Below the pieces are notes generated by a model that did not search any database, was not told the DNA's origin, and saw nothing but the letters and a program-made list of their open reading frames with translations. This document shows, in pieces, positions 34,475-44,658 of a stretch of 50,555 bases of DNA. Source of the stretch: Streptococcaceae bacterium (GTDB lineage Bacteria > Bacillota > Bacilli > Lactobacillales > Streptococcaceae); the NCBI GenBank assembly GCA_031285775.1, contig JAITVN010000043.1, positions 1 to 50,555 of the forward strand, read 5' to 3'. How positions within the stretch are numbered: position 1 is the first letter of the stretch; every line of letters starts with the position of its first letter. The position numbers and the translations under genes are program-made.

Positions 34475-36703
34475 ATGATTCAATCAAAATATGACTGGAA
34501 ATTGTTGGATGTAACCCCAACAGAAGAATTTCAGAAAATCACAAAAAAACTAAAATTAGACCAGCTGGCGGCAAATACCCTTTGGGAACGCGGATTACAC
34601 GGTCAGAATGAAATAGAAGACTTCCTCAATCCTTCTCTTGATCAGCTGCACGATCCTTACTTGCTTCATGACATGGAAAAAGCCGTGACGAGAATCCGTC
34701 AAGCTATTGAAGCAGGCGAAAAAATCTTGATTTACGGCGATTATGATGCCGACGGCATGACCAGCGCCAGCATCATGAAGTCTGCGCTGGACGAGCTTGG
34801 AGCCGATGAACAGTCCCAAGTTTATCTGCCCAACCGCTTTACTGACGGTTACGGCCCAAATCTGGAGGTTTACAAGTACTGGATTGAAAAAGAAGACATT
34901 ACACTGATTATCACCGTGGATAACGGCATCGCAGGTCTGGAGCCGATTGCCTGGGCTCAGGCCAAAGGCGTAGATGTTATCGTGACAGATCATCATTCGC
35001 TGGCAGATGAGCTGCCCAATGCCTTTGCCATCGTGCATCCTCGTCATCCTGAGTCCCAATATCCATTTGACGATTTGTGCGGCGCAGGCGTTGCCTTTAA
35101 AGTCGCCACGGCCTTGCTGGAAAATGTCCCAGTGGACATGCTTGACCTCGCCGCCATCGGCACGGTTGCTGACATGGTCAGTCTCACCGACGAAAATCGA
35201 GTCATTGTCGCGCTTGGCCTAAAACAGCTGCAGGCCACAGACAGAATTGGCTTATTGGAGCTGATGCGGCTTGCTGGCTGTGATTTGTCCAATTTGAACG
35301 AAGACACTATCGGCTTTCAAATCGCGCCCAGACTGAACGCACTGGGGCGTCTTGATGATCCGAATCCTGCTGTAAAGTTATTGATTGGCTGGGATGAGGA
35401 AGAGTGCATTGAAATTGCTAAAACTATTGATCAATGGAACTCGAAACGGCGAACCATTACGGATAAAATCTACCAGGAAGCAGAATCCATGCTGGATACG
35501 GATGCACTTGTACAAGTTCTTTACCATTCGGGCTGGAATAAGGGCGTACTCGGCATTGTCGCCGGCCGCTTATTAGAAAAAATCCATCGCCCAGTTCTGA
35601 TTCTGGCCGAAGAAGACGGTATCTTGCGCGGTTCTGGCCGCTCAATTGAAGGCTTTAATATCTTTGAGGCCATGAATAAACACCGTGAACTTTTTATTAC
35701 TTTTGGCGGACATGCCCAAGCTTGCGGATTGACAATTGCTCAGGAAAACGTAGAAAAGTTAAAAGCAGTCTTAGCACAAGAACTGATAGATCAGAAGATT
35801 GATTTAGACAAGAAGCCTGAAATTTCGCTCATTGGCAGCCTCGTTTTTGATGACATTTCGATTGACACCGTTAAATCCCTTTCCAAGCTGGCGCCATTCG
35901 GGATGAATAATCCTCTTCCGAGATTTTTGGCCAAAAACTATCAAGTTGTCCAATCACGCACCATGGGGGCTGATAACCAGCATCTGAAACTCCAGCTCGC
36001 GCAGGGGAAGACACAAATTGATGCGGTTTATTTTGGACACGGTGATGAACAGTTTGAATTTGAGCAGGTTGAAAGCGAGCTCGTCGTCGGCTTATCTGCA
36101 AATTCATGGAATGGCCAGACCACCTTGCAGATGATGATAGAAGATGCCAAAGTTGTCGGCATCGAGTTGCTAGACATCCGCAGCCGGAAAATCTCTCTTC
36201 CTGAAAATGCAGTTATTTTTGAGAAAAATTATAGTAAAAGTGATATAATGGAAAAGGTGCTTGTCGTCCTTGATGCTCCAGAGGATTCTGTAGATTTTGC
36301 TAATTTGTCACAGCTGATAAAGGAAAATGATTTTCAGGTCATTTATTTCAAAAACCAGCTCAAGAAGAGCTATTATCTTTCAGGAGCCGGAACACATGAA
36401 CAATTTGCGATGCTTTACAGAGCGCTGTCACAATATCCGGAATTTGATGTGAGATACAAATTAGGGAGTTTATCAAACTATTTAAAGATTCCTGAAGGAT
36501 TGCTGCAAAAGATGATCCAGGTTTTTGAAGAGCTTGGCTTCGTCAAAATTGATGAAGGCCTGATGACCAAAATAAAGGACGCGCCGCACAAGGAAATATC
36601 CAGCAGCCGGATTTATCAAGAATTGTTGAAAACAATTCAGCTGCAAGAATTTTTTTCGTTAGCCCCCGTTAAAGAGATTTACCAGAAGCTCATGCTTGAA
36701 TAA
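34475..36703 (+). CDS. recJ: Single-stranded-DNA-specific exonuclease RecJ
   Basis: 5'-3' exonuclease for recombination and repair. The 742 residues have the DHH domain motifs DYDADGMTSAS (near 89) and VTDHHS (near 170), the DHHA1 domain with GGHAQACGL (near 410), an OB fold (about 455-560), and a C-terminal extension of about 170 residues found in Firmicute RecJ. Start choice rests on the extended -10 just upstream and on lack of another ATG nearby. Confidence 0.95.
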   Translation: MIQSKYDWKLLDVTPTEEFQKITKKLKLDQLAANTLWERGLHGQNEIEDFLNPSLDQLHDPYLLHDMEKAVTRIRQAIEAGEKILIYGDYDADGMTSASIMKSALDELGADEQSQVYLPNRFTDGYGPNLEVYKYWIEKEDITLIITVDNGIAGLEPIAWAQAKGVDVIVTDHHSLADELPNAFAIVHPRHPESQYPFDDLCGAGVAFKVATALLENVPVDMLDLAAIGTVADMVSLTDENRVIVALGLKQLQATDRIGLLELMRLAGCDLSNLNEDTIGFQIAPRLNALGRLDDPNPAVKLLIGWDEEECIEIAKTIDQWNSKRRTITDKIYQEAESMLDTDALVQVLYHSGWNKGVLGIVAGRLLEKIHRPVLILAEEDGILRGSGRSIEGFNIFEAMNKHRELFITFGGHAQACGLTIAQENVEKLKAVLAQELIDQKIDLDKKPEISLIGSLVFDDISIDTVKSLSKLAPFGMNNPLPRFLAKNYQVVQSRTMGADNQHLKLQLAQGKTQIDAVYFGHGDEQFEFEQVESELVVGLSANSWNGQTTLQMMIEDAKVVGIELLDIRSRKISLPENAVIFEKNYSKSDIMEKVLVVLDAPEDSVDFANLSQLIKENDFQVIYFKNQLKKSYYLSGAGTHEQFAMLYRALSQYPEFDVRYKLGSLSNYLKIPEGLLQKMIQVFEELGFVKIDEGLMTKIKDAPHKEISSSRIYQELLKTIQLQEFFSLAPVKEIYQKLMLE

Positions 36704-36781
36704 ATGGACAACTTGTCCGACTAAAATCAAGTGTGACTCAGTATATAAAAAAATAGACCTGTTGAAGAAAGGCTTTACAAA

Positions 36782-37303
36782 ATGGAACTTTCAGATTATA
36801 TTGCCACGATTAAGGATTACCCTCAACCAGGGATCCTTTTCCGTGATATTACGCCGCTGATGGCGGATGGCAATGCTTATAACTATGCCTGCACAGAAAT
36901 TGTTCAGTACGCACGTGACAAGGAAATTGATGTGGTCGTTGGACCTGAGGCGCGCGGTTTCATTATCGGCTGCCCCGTAGCTTATGCCTTGGGTGTAGGA
37001 TTTGCACCAGTACGTAAACCAGGAAAACTGCCGCGTGCAACCGTTGAAGCAACATATGACAAAGAATATGGCACAGATACGCTGACCATTCATGCGGATG
37101 CCATCAAACCTGGACAGCGTGTCCTGATTGTTGATGATTTACTGGCAACCGGCGGTACCGTTCAAGCAACCATCGAACTCATTGAAAAGCTTGGTGGCGT
37201 TGTCGCTGGCTGCGCCTTCATTATTGAGCTCGATGATCTGAAGGGACGCGAAAAAATTGGTAATTATGACTATAAAGTTTTGCTGCATTATGCTGGCGAT
37301 TGA
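36782..37303 (+). CDS. apt: Adenine phosphoribosyltransferase
   Basis: Makes AMP from adenine and PRPP. The 173 residues are standard length, with N-terminal [22 protein letters not shown] and the PRPP loop [13 protein letters not shown]. It follows recJ by 78 bases, a common order in streptococci. A 13-base palindrome, GGACAACTTGTCC, lies just after recJ. Confidence 0.96.
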   Translation: MELSDYIATIKDYPQPGILFRDITPLMADGNAYNYACTEIVQYARDKEIDVVVGPEARGFIIGCPVAYALGVGFAPVRKPGKLPRATVEATYDKEYGTDTLTIHADAIKPGQRVLIVDDLLATGGTVQATIELIEKLGGVVAGCAFIIELDDLKGREKIGNYDYKVLLHYAGD

Positions 37304-37486
37304 CAGATGAAGTAAAATCAGATAAAATAGACCGAATGTAAAAGCATTTTGAGCGCGCGTTCAAGATGTTTCATTGTGTTAGCTCAAGGCGAAAAAAGTT
37401 ATATTGAGTCATAACAGCTGGGCAAGTCTAGCCCTTCCCGCACTTTTCCCATTTGAGGGTAAAATTTTCGAAGAGAGGTGTTAAAT

Positions 37487-38050
37487 ATGAAAATTAAAAT
37501 ACTTGAAGGACAAAAAATTGAAGAACTTTCAATGATTGAGGTCGCACATGCTATTTTGGAACAAAAAGGCGAAGAGATGCCTTTTTCCGACTTAGTCAAA
37601 GAAGTTCAGGCTTATCTGAACAAATCAGACGAGGAAATGAAGCGCGCTTTGTCTACTTTTTATACAGATCTAAATACTGACGGCTCATTTATTCCTTTGG
37701 GAAATAATACTTGGGGACTTCGTTCGTGGTACGCGATCGACTCGATTGACGAAGAAACGATTTCTTTGGATTATTTCGATGACGAGGGCAAAATCAAAGA
37801 AGAAGTCATTGATGATTCAACAGGTGTTGTTCCCTTGGAAACAGATGATGAAGAAACAGATGCTTTTTCAGCCAAGAAGCTTGAAAGCATTACCTACGAT
37901 GATGATGACGATGAAGACGATGAAGCTGGCGCTTATGATGCTGAGCTTGCGGAAGTAGAAGTTGATGCAGACATTCCCGAACTTGAAGTTGTTGAAATAG
38001 ACGAAGATCTTGATGATGATGATGAGTTAGAAAACGAAGAGCGTAAATAA
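37487..38050 (+). CDS. rpoE: RNA polymerase delta subunit
   Basis: Firmicute-specific subunit that speeds polymerase recycling and affects promoter selectivity. The 187 residues have an N-terminal HARE-HTH domain (about 1-85; MIEVAHAILEQKGEEMPF) and a disordered, strongly acidic tail (from about 105, rich in D and E). The ATG at 37487 follows GAGAGG; a GTG nine bases earlier is rejected. The upstream leader has two small hairpins (GGGC...GCCC; TTTTCCC...GGGTAAAA). Confidence 0.93.
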   Translation: MKIKILEGQKIEELSMIEVAHAILEQKGEEMPFSDLVKEVQAYLNKSDEEMKRALSTFYTDLNTDGSFIPLGNNTWGLRSWYAIDSIDEETISLDYFDDEGKIKEEVIDDSTGVVPLETDDEETDAFSAKKLESITYDDDDDEDDEAGAYDAELAEVEVDADIPELEVVEIDEDLDDDDELENEERK

Positions 38051-38065
38051 TATCAGGAGGCTGTT

Positions 38066-40147
38066 TTGGCACACGATTCAAACAGTGGCAATTCATTCGA
38101 AAACTTTTTTAATGAAGCTTTCGGAAGTGAAACAAAAAGTGAGTCCCGCCTAAGGTCGGGAGCACCTGTTTTTGCTGACCAGAAAGTACCAGATGACATC
38201 TTGGAAACTGCACAGCAGGCCATGATTGAACAGGGAAGCGCTACAAACACTGAGCCTCATCAATCGACTCAAAATGAAGAAAATAGCAGTACAAAAAGTG
38301 ATTCTACGGCTGTCTCCTCTTCCAAGGCGATTGAAAAAGACAAAACTGAAGAGGATTCAGCCCACTCTTTAAAAATTTCTAAGGTTCGTTTCATTGACAA
38401 CTTACCAAAGAAAAAAATAAAATCAATGGCTGCGAGCTCAAGCGGTTCTGATCAAGCGCAATCAAAGTCGACTATTCCTCCAAAGCCTGCTGCTTCAACA
38501 ACCGAGAATCATTCTGTGCAGGGTAAACCTGCCGATTTATCCAAAAGCATCGCGCAACAAGTCACCAGCAGTCCAGAAGATAATTTCAAGGAGCTTCCAG
38601 TGAATGAAAAGCCGCAAAAAGCGGCGCCCTCAGAATCTCATTCTTTCCGAGATGAAATCATGGCACGACTGAAGGCAGAGACTGAAAGCTATGCCCAAAC
38701 CGAAAGTAAATCCGATCCCACCGATCCAGAGCTGCATTTTCAGAGACAAAATGCCAGAACGACGCCTCCTCTTCCTCCTTCAGTTGATGAAGAAAGCTCT
38801 GCGAGAAAGAAGAGCCCAGAGAAGCTGCCAAGCAAAGCGGATTTTCTGGCTGCAGCAGGTGCTAAGCCCAAAAATATGCCCAAGCAAGTCGCTTCCCAAT
38901 TGGGAGAAGGCAGAATCGCATCATCTGGGCGAAAAAATCCTCCTGCTGGTAATTATTCAGCAACAGAAGAAAATTATAATCGGACGAGCCGTTCAGACCG
39001 AAAACAGTATGCTGGCCGTAAAACTCAACAGAATAAGAGGAATAAGCAGTCTAAAATTCACATCGGTCGCTCGATTGTCATCATTCTGCTTGTCCTAGTT
39101 TTGGCTTTAGGCGGCTTCGGATACTTTTATGTGCAGAATAACTTGAAAGCTGTTAATCCCAAAGATAAGACGGCTCAAGTGATCCATATCCCAGAGAGTA
39201 CCTCTTCAAAAGGAGTGGCTCAAATTCTAAAGAGAAATAATCTCATCAGAAATTCAACCGTTTTCAGTATTTATACAAAGATGAATGGCTTGTCAAATTT
39301 CAAGAGCGGGTATTACTCATTGAACAAGTCAATGACACCAACTCAGATTGCGACAGCACTTGAAAAAGGCGGTTCGGCAACGTCTCCAGCCGAAGGCAAG
39401 ATCACAATTCCTGAGGGCTATACCATTGAACAAATGGCGACAGCTTTTACAATCAATGCAGGGAGTAAGACGACTGCAAAGACGCCATTTAGCTCAGATG
39501 ACTTTCTAAATGTTGTCAAAGATCCTGCTTTTATTGCTGAGATGACGGGGAAATATCCTCAACTCTTTGCAAATCTGCCAGCTGCAGATTCTGGGGTTAA
39601 ATATCAGCTTGAGGGTTATCTTTTCCCAGCAACTTACACTTACAATTCTAAAGATACAGCAAGAAATATTGTTGAGCAAATGATTGTAACGATGGATAAG
39701 ACCCTTCAGCCTTATTATGCGCAGCTGCCGGATTTAGGATTAGATGTGAATAGTCTGTTGAGCTTGGCGGCTTTAGTTGAAAAAGAAGCTAATTCTGAAG
39801 AGGATCGCAAGAATGTTGCAGATGTCTTCTTGAAGCGATTAAACGAAGGTTGGACATTGGGTTCAAATGTTGCCCTGCTCTATGCAGAAGGTAAACTGGG
39901 AACAGCGATCACTGCAGAAGAAGATAAAAATCTAGATACAACATTGGATTCTCCTTTCAACCTTTATCAGAATACTGGCGTCGGTCCTGGTCCGATTGAC
40001 AGTCCAAGCGCGATGTCGATAGCAGCTGTGATAAATCATACCGCAAATCCTTATTATTACTTCGTTGCGGATCCTTCAACTGGGACGATTTACTTTGCTC
40101 AGACAGAAGCAGAACAGCAAGCAAATGAGGAAGAGTACTTAAATTAA
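38066..40147 (+). CDS. mltG: Endolytic murein transglycosylase MltG (YceG family)
   Basis: Cuts new peptidoglycan strands at the membrane. It starts at TTG, since AGGAGG lies five bases before it and no ATG fits. Of 693 residues, the first 335 are a cytoplasmic, disordered Ser/Lys/Glu/Pro-rich tail, unusually long even for streptococcal MltG. A membrane helix follows (about 336-356; SIVIILLVLVLALGG) and then the YceG domain, with a LysM-like part and catalytic E572 in LVEKEANSEEDR. It is 15 bases after rpoE and probably cotranscribed. Confidence 0.92.
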   Translation: MAHDSNSGNSFENFFNEAFGSETKSESRLRSGAPVFADQKVPDDILETAQQAMIEQGSATNTEPHQSTQNEENSSTKSDSTAVSSSKAIEKDKTEEDSAHSLKISKVRFIDNLPKKKIKSMAASSSGSDQAQSKSTIPPKPAASTTENHSVQGKPADLSKSIAQQVTSSPEDNFKELPVNEKPQKAAPSESHSFRDEIMARLKAETESYAQTESKSDPTDPELHFQRQNARTTPPLPPSVDEESSARKKSPEKLPSKADFLAAAGAKPKNMPKQVASQLGEGRIASSGRKNPPAGNYSATEENYNRTSRSDRKQYAGRKTQQNKRNKQSKIHIGRSIVIILLVLVLALGGFGYFYVQNNLKAVNPKDKTAQVIHIPESTSSKGVAQILKRNNLIRNSTVFSIYTKMNGLSNFKSGYYSLNKSMTPTQIATALEKGGSATSPAEGKITIPEGYTIEQMATAFTINAGSKTTAKTPFSSDDFLNVVKDPAFIAEMTGKYPQLFANLPAADSGVKYQLEGYLFPATYTYNSKDTARNIVEQMIVTMDKTLQPYYAQLPDLGLDVNSLLSLAALVEKEANSEEDRKNVADVFLKRLNEGWTLGSNVALLYAEGKLGTAITAEEDKNLDTTLDSPFNLYQNTGVGPGPIDSPSAMSIAAVINHTANPYYYFVADPSTGTIYFAQTEAEQQANEEEYLN

Positions 40148-40290
40148 ATATGAAAGTGCTTCATCCTAGTCTTAAACATCTTTTAAAAAGTCAGAGTGCT
40201 AATATCTGTTAGGAATAAAAGTCTTTTAGGATTAAAATCAAAGTTAATCAAATTTTTAAATAATATATCATAAAGTTTATAGAGGAAAAT
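40148..40290. other. Intergenic stretch between mltG and greA
   Basis: AT-rich, with no clear terminator. A lone half-CIRCE sequence GAGTGCTAA (40194-40202) has no matching left arm. A promoter for greA is probably here but is not distinct. Confidence 0.3.
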
Positions 40291-40770
40291 ATGGCAGAAA
40301 AAGTTTATCAAATGACCCGAGAAGGGCTTGAAAAGTTAGAAAAAGAACTCGAAGAATTAAAACAAGTGAAACGTCCTGAAGTGGTTGAGCGGATTAAAAC
40401 GGCACGTGAATATGGTGATTTGTCAGAGAATTCTGAATATGAGTCTGCCAAAGATGAGCAAGCTTTTATTGAAGGCCGAATTACGACCGTTGAGACAATG
40501 ATCCGTTATGCTGAAGTCGTTGACAGCGCAAGTGTCGCTAAAAATGAGGTGGCTTTAGGTAAAGTGGTCAGCTTCATCCCTGACGGCGAAAAAGAAGAAG
40601 AGACCTACGAAATTGTGGGCACAGCTGAAGCAGATCCGTTTTCTGGAAAAATTTCAAACGAAAGCCCAATTGCTCAGGCATTAATTGGCCGTAAAAAAGG
40701 TGATCATGTCACTGTTTCACTGCCGAATGGCAAAGAGATGAAAATCAAAATCACAAAGGTGTCTCATTGA
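40291..40770 (+). CDS. greA: Transcription elongation factor GreA
   Basis: Rescues backtracked RNA polymerase by stimulating transcript cleavage. The 159 residues have the N-terminal coiled coil (about 1-75, with [20 protein letters not shown] at the tip) and the C-terminal FKBP-like domain. AGAGGAA precedes the ATG. It commonly follows mltG in streptococci and lactococci. Confidence 0.96.
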   Translation: MAEKVYQMTREGLEKLEKELEELKQVKRPEVVERIKTAREYGDLSENSEYESAKDEQAFIEGRITTVETMIRYAEVVDSASVAKNEVALGKVVSFIPDGEKEEETYEIVGTAEADPFSGKISNESPIAQALIGRKKGDHVTVSLPNGKEMKIKITKVSH

Positions 40771-40825
40771 TTTCATTGCTTTAAATTTGAAATCAGATTG
40801 CTTATTATTATGATGAGTAGAAATG

Positions 40826-40843
40826 GCGCTTCAGGCGCTTTTT
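40826..40843 (+). terminator. Weak terminator after greA
   Basis: GCGC (40826-40829) and GCGC (40835-40838) around TTCAG, followed by five T. The stem is short. Confidence 0.4.
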
Positions 40844-40940
40844 CGTAATCTTTACTGTAATAAATGAATGATGTATGATGATTTGAGTGATTGAAGCAAC
40901 TCTATTCTATCCAGCAGCAGTTGCCTATCAACCAAATTTT

Positions 40941-40986
40941 ATGACAAGACGGACAAAATTTGTTATAATAGTCAAAAATAGTCAAA
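40941..40986 (+). promoter_or_regulatory. ctsR-clpC promoter with CtsR operator
   Basis: The -35 is ATGACA (40941-40946), the extended -10 is TGT TATAAT (40961-40969), spacer 17. Immediately after it AGTCAAA-AAT-AGTCAAA (40970-40986) matches the CtsR heptad repeat (RGTCAAA NAN RGTCAAA). It covers the start point, so CtsR would repress its own operon. Confidence 0.9.
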
Positions 40987-41000
40987 GTCAGGAGGCCGAG

Positions 41001-41441
41001 TTGGAAAATACATCAGATTTGATTGAAGCTTATCTGAAGCAGTTGCTGGCAGAAGCAAGAGAAATAGAAATCAAACGTTCGGAAATTGCTGAGCGCTTTT
41101 CGGTTGTCCCTTCACAGATAAATTACGTGATCAAGACGCGTTTTAACTCCATTCAGGGCTTTGATGTGGAATCAAAGCGGGGCGGCGGCGGTTACATAAA
41201 AATTGTCAAGTTTGAATATTCCAGCAAACATGAGCTTCTGACAAAGCTGCGTGCGCGTCTTCCTGACAGCTTGACAACACACGACGTCAGTGAAGTTTTC
41301 CAATTGCTCTTTGATGAGGGGATCTTGACCGAACGTGAGAAAAATCTGCTCACAACAGTTTTGAACAATGATGTGCTTTCTGGTGCAGTTAGGGGACTTT
41401 TATTGTTCCAAGTACTCGAAAGATTAGACAGGATGAATTAA
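41001..41441 (+). CDS. ctsR: Class III heat-shock repressor CtsR
   Basis: Represses clp genes until heat releases it. The 146 residues have the winged helix with the glycine-rich wing (ESKRGGGGYIKI, about 62-73) that acts as thermosensor, and a C-terminal dimerisation domain. The frame is open from 40887, but that would run through the promoter; TTG at 41001 is chosen because AGGAGG lies five bases before it and NTSDLIEAYLK is the family start. It overlaps clpC by one base. Confidence 0.93.
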   Translation: MENTSDLIEAYLKQLLAEAREIEIKRSEIAERFSVVPSQINYVIKTRFNSIQGFDVESKRGGGGYIKIVKFEYSSKHELLTKLRARLPDSLTTHDVSEVFQLLFDEGILTEREKNLLTTVLNNDVLSGAVRGLLLFQVLERLDRMN

Positions 41442-43921
41442 TGCTATTTGATAAGAATGAGTTCACACCATCCGCACAAAAAGTTTTGCGGCGGGCCATC
41501 GATATTGCTTATCGTTTTGCCTATCAGGTTGTAGGCTCTGAACACTTACTGGCTGCACTTTGTGATATTTCCGACACCTTGGTTGATGGTTATCTGCTCG
41601 ATCGAGGCGTGACTTATGAACGCGTAGCAAACGAGATTTCGGAAATGTCCAGTAAAAACATTTTCAATAAAAATGACATGGAACTTAGTCCGCGTCTCAG
41701 AAAAATATTGTCAAAAGCCAGAATTCTCGCTGACGAAAATCAGATGGAGAGGATAGGCACTGAGTTTATTCTGCTTTCTATTTTAGGTGAAGATAACTCC
41801 TTTGCCTTAACGATACTAGATGAGCTGGACATTGACATGCGTGAGCTTTATAAAGCAATTGTCAAAGACAACAATCTCCGGATTCCCAAGCTAAGTCAGC
41901 AGCAAAATAAAATGGTTGTGCCTATGTCGCAGCGGCGTCGTATCAGTCTGGCGGACAAAAACTCTAAAACGCCGACATTGGACAGCGTTTCTTCCAATAT
42001 GACGGCGGATGCGATAGAAGGAAAATTCGACCCGACCATCGGACGTGAGGATGAAATCAACCGATTAATTCATGTCTTGAGCCGTCGCAGCAAGAACAAT
42101 CCAGTGCTTGTGGGTGAACCTGGTGTTGGAAAAACTGCGATCGTTGAGGGACTGGCGACTCGAATTGCCAATGGGCAGGTGCCGAAAAATCTTCAGAATA
42201 TTCGGCTCGTGTCACTTTCTATGGCCAGTGTTGTAGCTGGGACTTCTTTGCGCGGTGAATTTGAAGATCGCATGGTGGCTATCGTTGATGAAGTCTCAAA
42301 GGATCCGAATACGATTTTATTCATTGATGAGCTGCACACAATCATTGGTGCCGGCGGCGGAAATGATTCTGTCAGTGATGCGTCGAATATTCTGAAACCT
42401 GCACTTGCACGCGGGGATTTCCAGTTGATTGGTGCGACCACTTTCAAGGAATATCAAAAGTATATTGAAAAAGATGAAGCGCTTGAGCGAAGACTGTCGC
42501 GGATTGTGGTAGAAGAGCCCAGCCCGGAAGTATCTGTTGAGATTCTCAAAGGCTTGCGCTGGAAATTTGAAGATTTTCATCATGTTAAAATTTCAGATAA
42601 AGTCCTTGCAAAAACGGTTGAAATGAGTCTGCGCTATCTTCCTAGCCGAAAGCTGCCAGATAAAGCAATAGATTTATTGGATGAGGCTTGCGCCCGTGTC
42701 AAGATTCAAGAAAACAGCACTGCAAATAAAAATATTGATTTAGAAAAACAGTTGTCTTTATTGCAGGAAGCTCTTCCAGAAGCTGTTGAAGCGATGAACC
42801 TCAAGAAGGCAAAAGCGATCAATAAAGAAATTGATCAGATCAATCAGAAGCTTTATCGCGGGGAGGCAATGAATTCATCAGCTGCTGGACGCGATGTCAC
42901 TTTGGATGACCTTTATACTGTCCTCTCTCAATTGACGGGTGTGCCTGTTCAGCAGATGACCAAATCTGAAACAGACAGGCTGCTCCGTTTAGAGCGCGAA
43001 TTACATAAGCGCGTCGTGGGACAGGAAGAAGCAATTTCTGCCGTGTCTCGAGCAATTCGCCGCAGTCGTTCCGGCATTTCTGATGGTAAACGGCCAATGG
43101 GCAGTTTCATGTTTTTAGGGCCTACTGGCGTGGGTAAGACTGAGTTGGCCAAAGCTCTGGCAGATTCAGTCTTCGGCTCAAAAGATGCTTTGATTCGAGT
43201 GGATATGAGCGAATACATGGAGAAGTTTTCAACCAGCCGATTGATAGGTGCACCTCCTGGCTATGTCGGCTATGAAGAAGGCGGACAATTGACCGAGCGC
43301 GTGCGAAATAAGCCTTACAGCGTGGTTCTCCTGGATGAAGTTGAAAAAGCCCACCCTGATGTGTTCAATCTTCTCCTTCAAATTCTTGATGATGGTTTTG
43401 TGACAGATACTAAGGGTCGAAAGGTTGATTTCCGCAACACAATTATCATTATGACAAGTAATTTGGGGGCAACCGCCCTACGAGATGACAAAACTGTCGG
43501 TTTCGGTGCAAAAGACTGGTCGCAGGATTATCAAGCCATGAAGAAGCGAATTCTTGAGGAATTGAAACTGCAGTATCGGCCAGAATTTCTTAATCGAATT
43601 GACGAAATTGTTGTCTTTAAGCCTTTGACCAAAGAAGAGCTGCAGCAGATCGTAAAATTGCTGCTTAAGCCGCTGACCGAGCGCTTGGCCGATCAAGGGA
43701 TCACCGTGAAATTTCGCTCAACGGCCATCAAATATATCAGCCAGAAAGGTTTTGATCCTGAATATGGAGCCAGACCTTTACGCAAAGCAATTGAGCGGGA
43801 AGTGGAAGACGAGTTGTCACAACTTGTTTTGTCTGGACAGCTCAAGGCTGGCAGCACACTTAGCATCGGCATTGAAAAAGAAAAGTTAAAATTTACGATC
43901 GCTGCTTCAAATTCATTGTGA
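41441..43921 (+). CDS. clpC: ATP-dependent Clp protease ATPase ClpC
   Basis: Unfolds proteins and feeds them to ClpP. The 826 residues have a Clp N domain (about 1-140), a first AAA+ module with GEPGVGKT (near 226), a short middle coiled coil (about 425-465), a second AAA+ module with GPTGVGKT (near 560), and a C-terminal D2-small domain. It is controlled with ctsR by the CtsR operator. Confidence 0.96.
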   Translation: MLFDKNEFTPSAQKVLRRAIDIAYRFAYQVVGSEHLLAALCDISDTLVDGYLLDRGVTYERVANEISEMSSKNIFNKNDMELSPRLRKILSKARILADENQMERIGTEFILLSILGEDNSFALTILDELDIDMRELYKAIVKDNNLRIPKLSQQQNKMVVPMSQRRRISLADKNSKTPTLDSVSSNMTADAIEGKFDPTIGREDEINRLIHVLSRRSKNNPVLVGEPGVGKTAIVEGLATRIANGQVPKNLQNIRLVSLSMASVVAGTSLRGEFEDRMVAIVDEVSKDPNTILFIDELHTIIGAGGGNDSVSDASNILKPALARGDFQLIGATTFKEYQKYIEKDEALERRLSRIVVEEPSPEVSVEILKGLRWKFEDFHHVKISDKVLAKTVEMSLRYLPSRKLPDKAIDLLDEACARVKIQENSTANKNIDLEKQLSLLQEALPEAVEAMNLKKAKAINKEIDQINQKLYRGEAMNSSAAGRDVTLDDLYTVLSQLTGVPVQQMTKSETDRLLRLERELHKRVVGQEEAISAVSRAIRRSRSGISDGKRPMGSFMFLGPTGVGKTELAKALADSVFGSKDALIRVDMSEYMEKFSTSRLIGAPPGYVGYEEGGQLTERVRNKPYSVVLLDEVEKAHPDVFNLLLQILDDGFVTDTKGRKVDFRNTIIIMTSNLGATALRDDKTVGFGAKDWSQDYQAMKKRILEELKLQYRPEFLNRIDEIVVFKPLTKEELQQIVKLLLKPLTERLADQGITVKFRSTAIKYISQKGFDPEYGARPLRKAIEREVEDELSQLVLSGQLKAGSTLSIGIEKEKLKFTIAASNSL

Positions 43922-43944
43922 AAATGTCCAAAATTTGGTATAAT
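43916..43944 (+). promoter_or_regulatory. hpf promoter
   Basis: The -35 is TTGTGA (43916-43921, overlapping the clpC stop codon) and the extended -10 is TGG TATAAT (43936-43944), spacer 17. Confidence 0.75.
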
Positions 43945-43977
43945 TAAGCTGAGCCAAAAATTAGAAAGAGGTTTCTT

Positions 43978-44520
43978 ATGATTAAATTCAATATTCGTGG
44001 CGAAAACATCGAAGTCACTGACTCACTGCGTTCTTACGTTGAAGATAGGATTTCAAATCTTGAAAAATACTTCGACGACAAACATGAAATGACCGCCCAC
44101 GTTAATCTGAAAGTATACAAAGACAAAACCGGCAAGGTAGAAGTGACGATTCCTGCCAAACAGATTACTTTTAGGGCTGAAGACAAAGATCGTGACCTTT
44201 ATAACTCAATTGATAAAGTCCAGGAAAAGCTGGCGCGTCAGATCCGTAAGTACAAGACGCGTATGAACAACAAACAGGATCATGTTGCTTTGGCTGATGA
44301 ATTTAGCCGTCTTCCTGAGGATGAAGAAGTGACGGATGAGCCAGTAAAACTTGTTCGTACAAAGAATGTTGACCTGAAACCAATGACAATTGAAGAGGCA
44401 ACACTGCAGATGGAAATGCTAGAGCACGATTTCTTCTTCTTCGTTGATGGAGATACTAGCCAGCCAGCAGTTCTTTACAAACGTACAGACGGTAATGTCG
44501 GTTTGATAGAAGGAAAATAA
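43978..44520 (+). CDS. hpf: Long ribosome hibernation-promoting factor
   Basis: Pairs 70S ribosomes into inactive 100S dimers in stationary phase. The 180 residues are the long form: an N-terminal ribosome-binding domain (about 1-100), a linker, and a C-terminal dimerisation domain (about 122-180; KNVDLKPMTIEEATLQMEML, then HDFFFFVD). AGAGG precedes the ATG. Confidence 0.95.
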   Translation: MIKFNIRGENIEVTDSLRSYVEDRISNLEKYFDDKHEMTAHVNLKVYKDKTGKVEVTIPAKQITFRAEDKDRDLYNSIDKVQEKLARQIRKYKTRMNNKQDHVALADEFSRLPEDEEVTDEPVKLVRTKNVDLKPMTIEEATLQMEMLEHDFFFFVDGDTSQPAVLYKRTDGNVGLIEGK

Positions 44521-44536
44521 TTTAAATAATTTATAG

Positions 44537-44569
44537 AAATACACCTCATTTTTCGGGGTGTATTTTTAT
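44537..44569 (+). terminator. Terminator after hpf
   Basis: AAATACACC (44537-44545) pairs with GGTGTATTT (44557-44565), followed by TTATTTTT. Confidence 0.88.
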
Positions 44570-44581
44570 TTTTCTCACTTA

Positions 44582-44610
44582 TTTACATATTTGTAATTTT
44601 TTTGTATAAT
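44582..44610 (+). promoter_or_regulatory. Promoter of the secreted repeat protein gene
   Basis: The -35 is TTTACA (44582-44587) and the -10 is TATAAT (44605-44610), spacer 17. Confidence 0.8.
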
Positions 44611-44658
44611 GAGGTTGTGATTAAAAAATCATATTAGAGCGAAAGAGAGGATTTTTTT

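Noticed and set aside
40194-40202. GAGTGCTAA before greA as a CIRCE element
   Set aside because: Only the right arm is present; nine bases upstream there is no TTAGCACTC-like arm.
40887-41000. Upstream extension of ctsR to an earlier start
   Set aside because: It would read through the promoter and the CtsR operator; a ribosome site supports the TTG at 41001.
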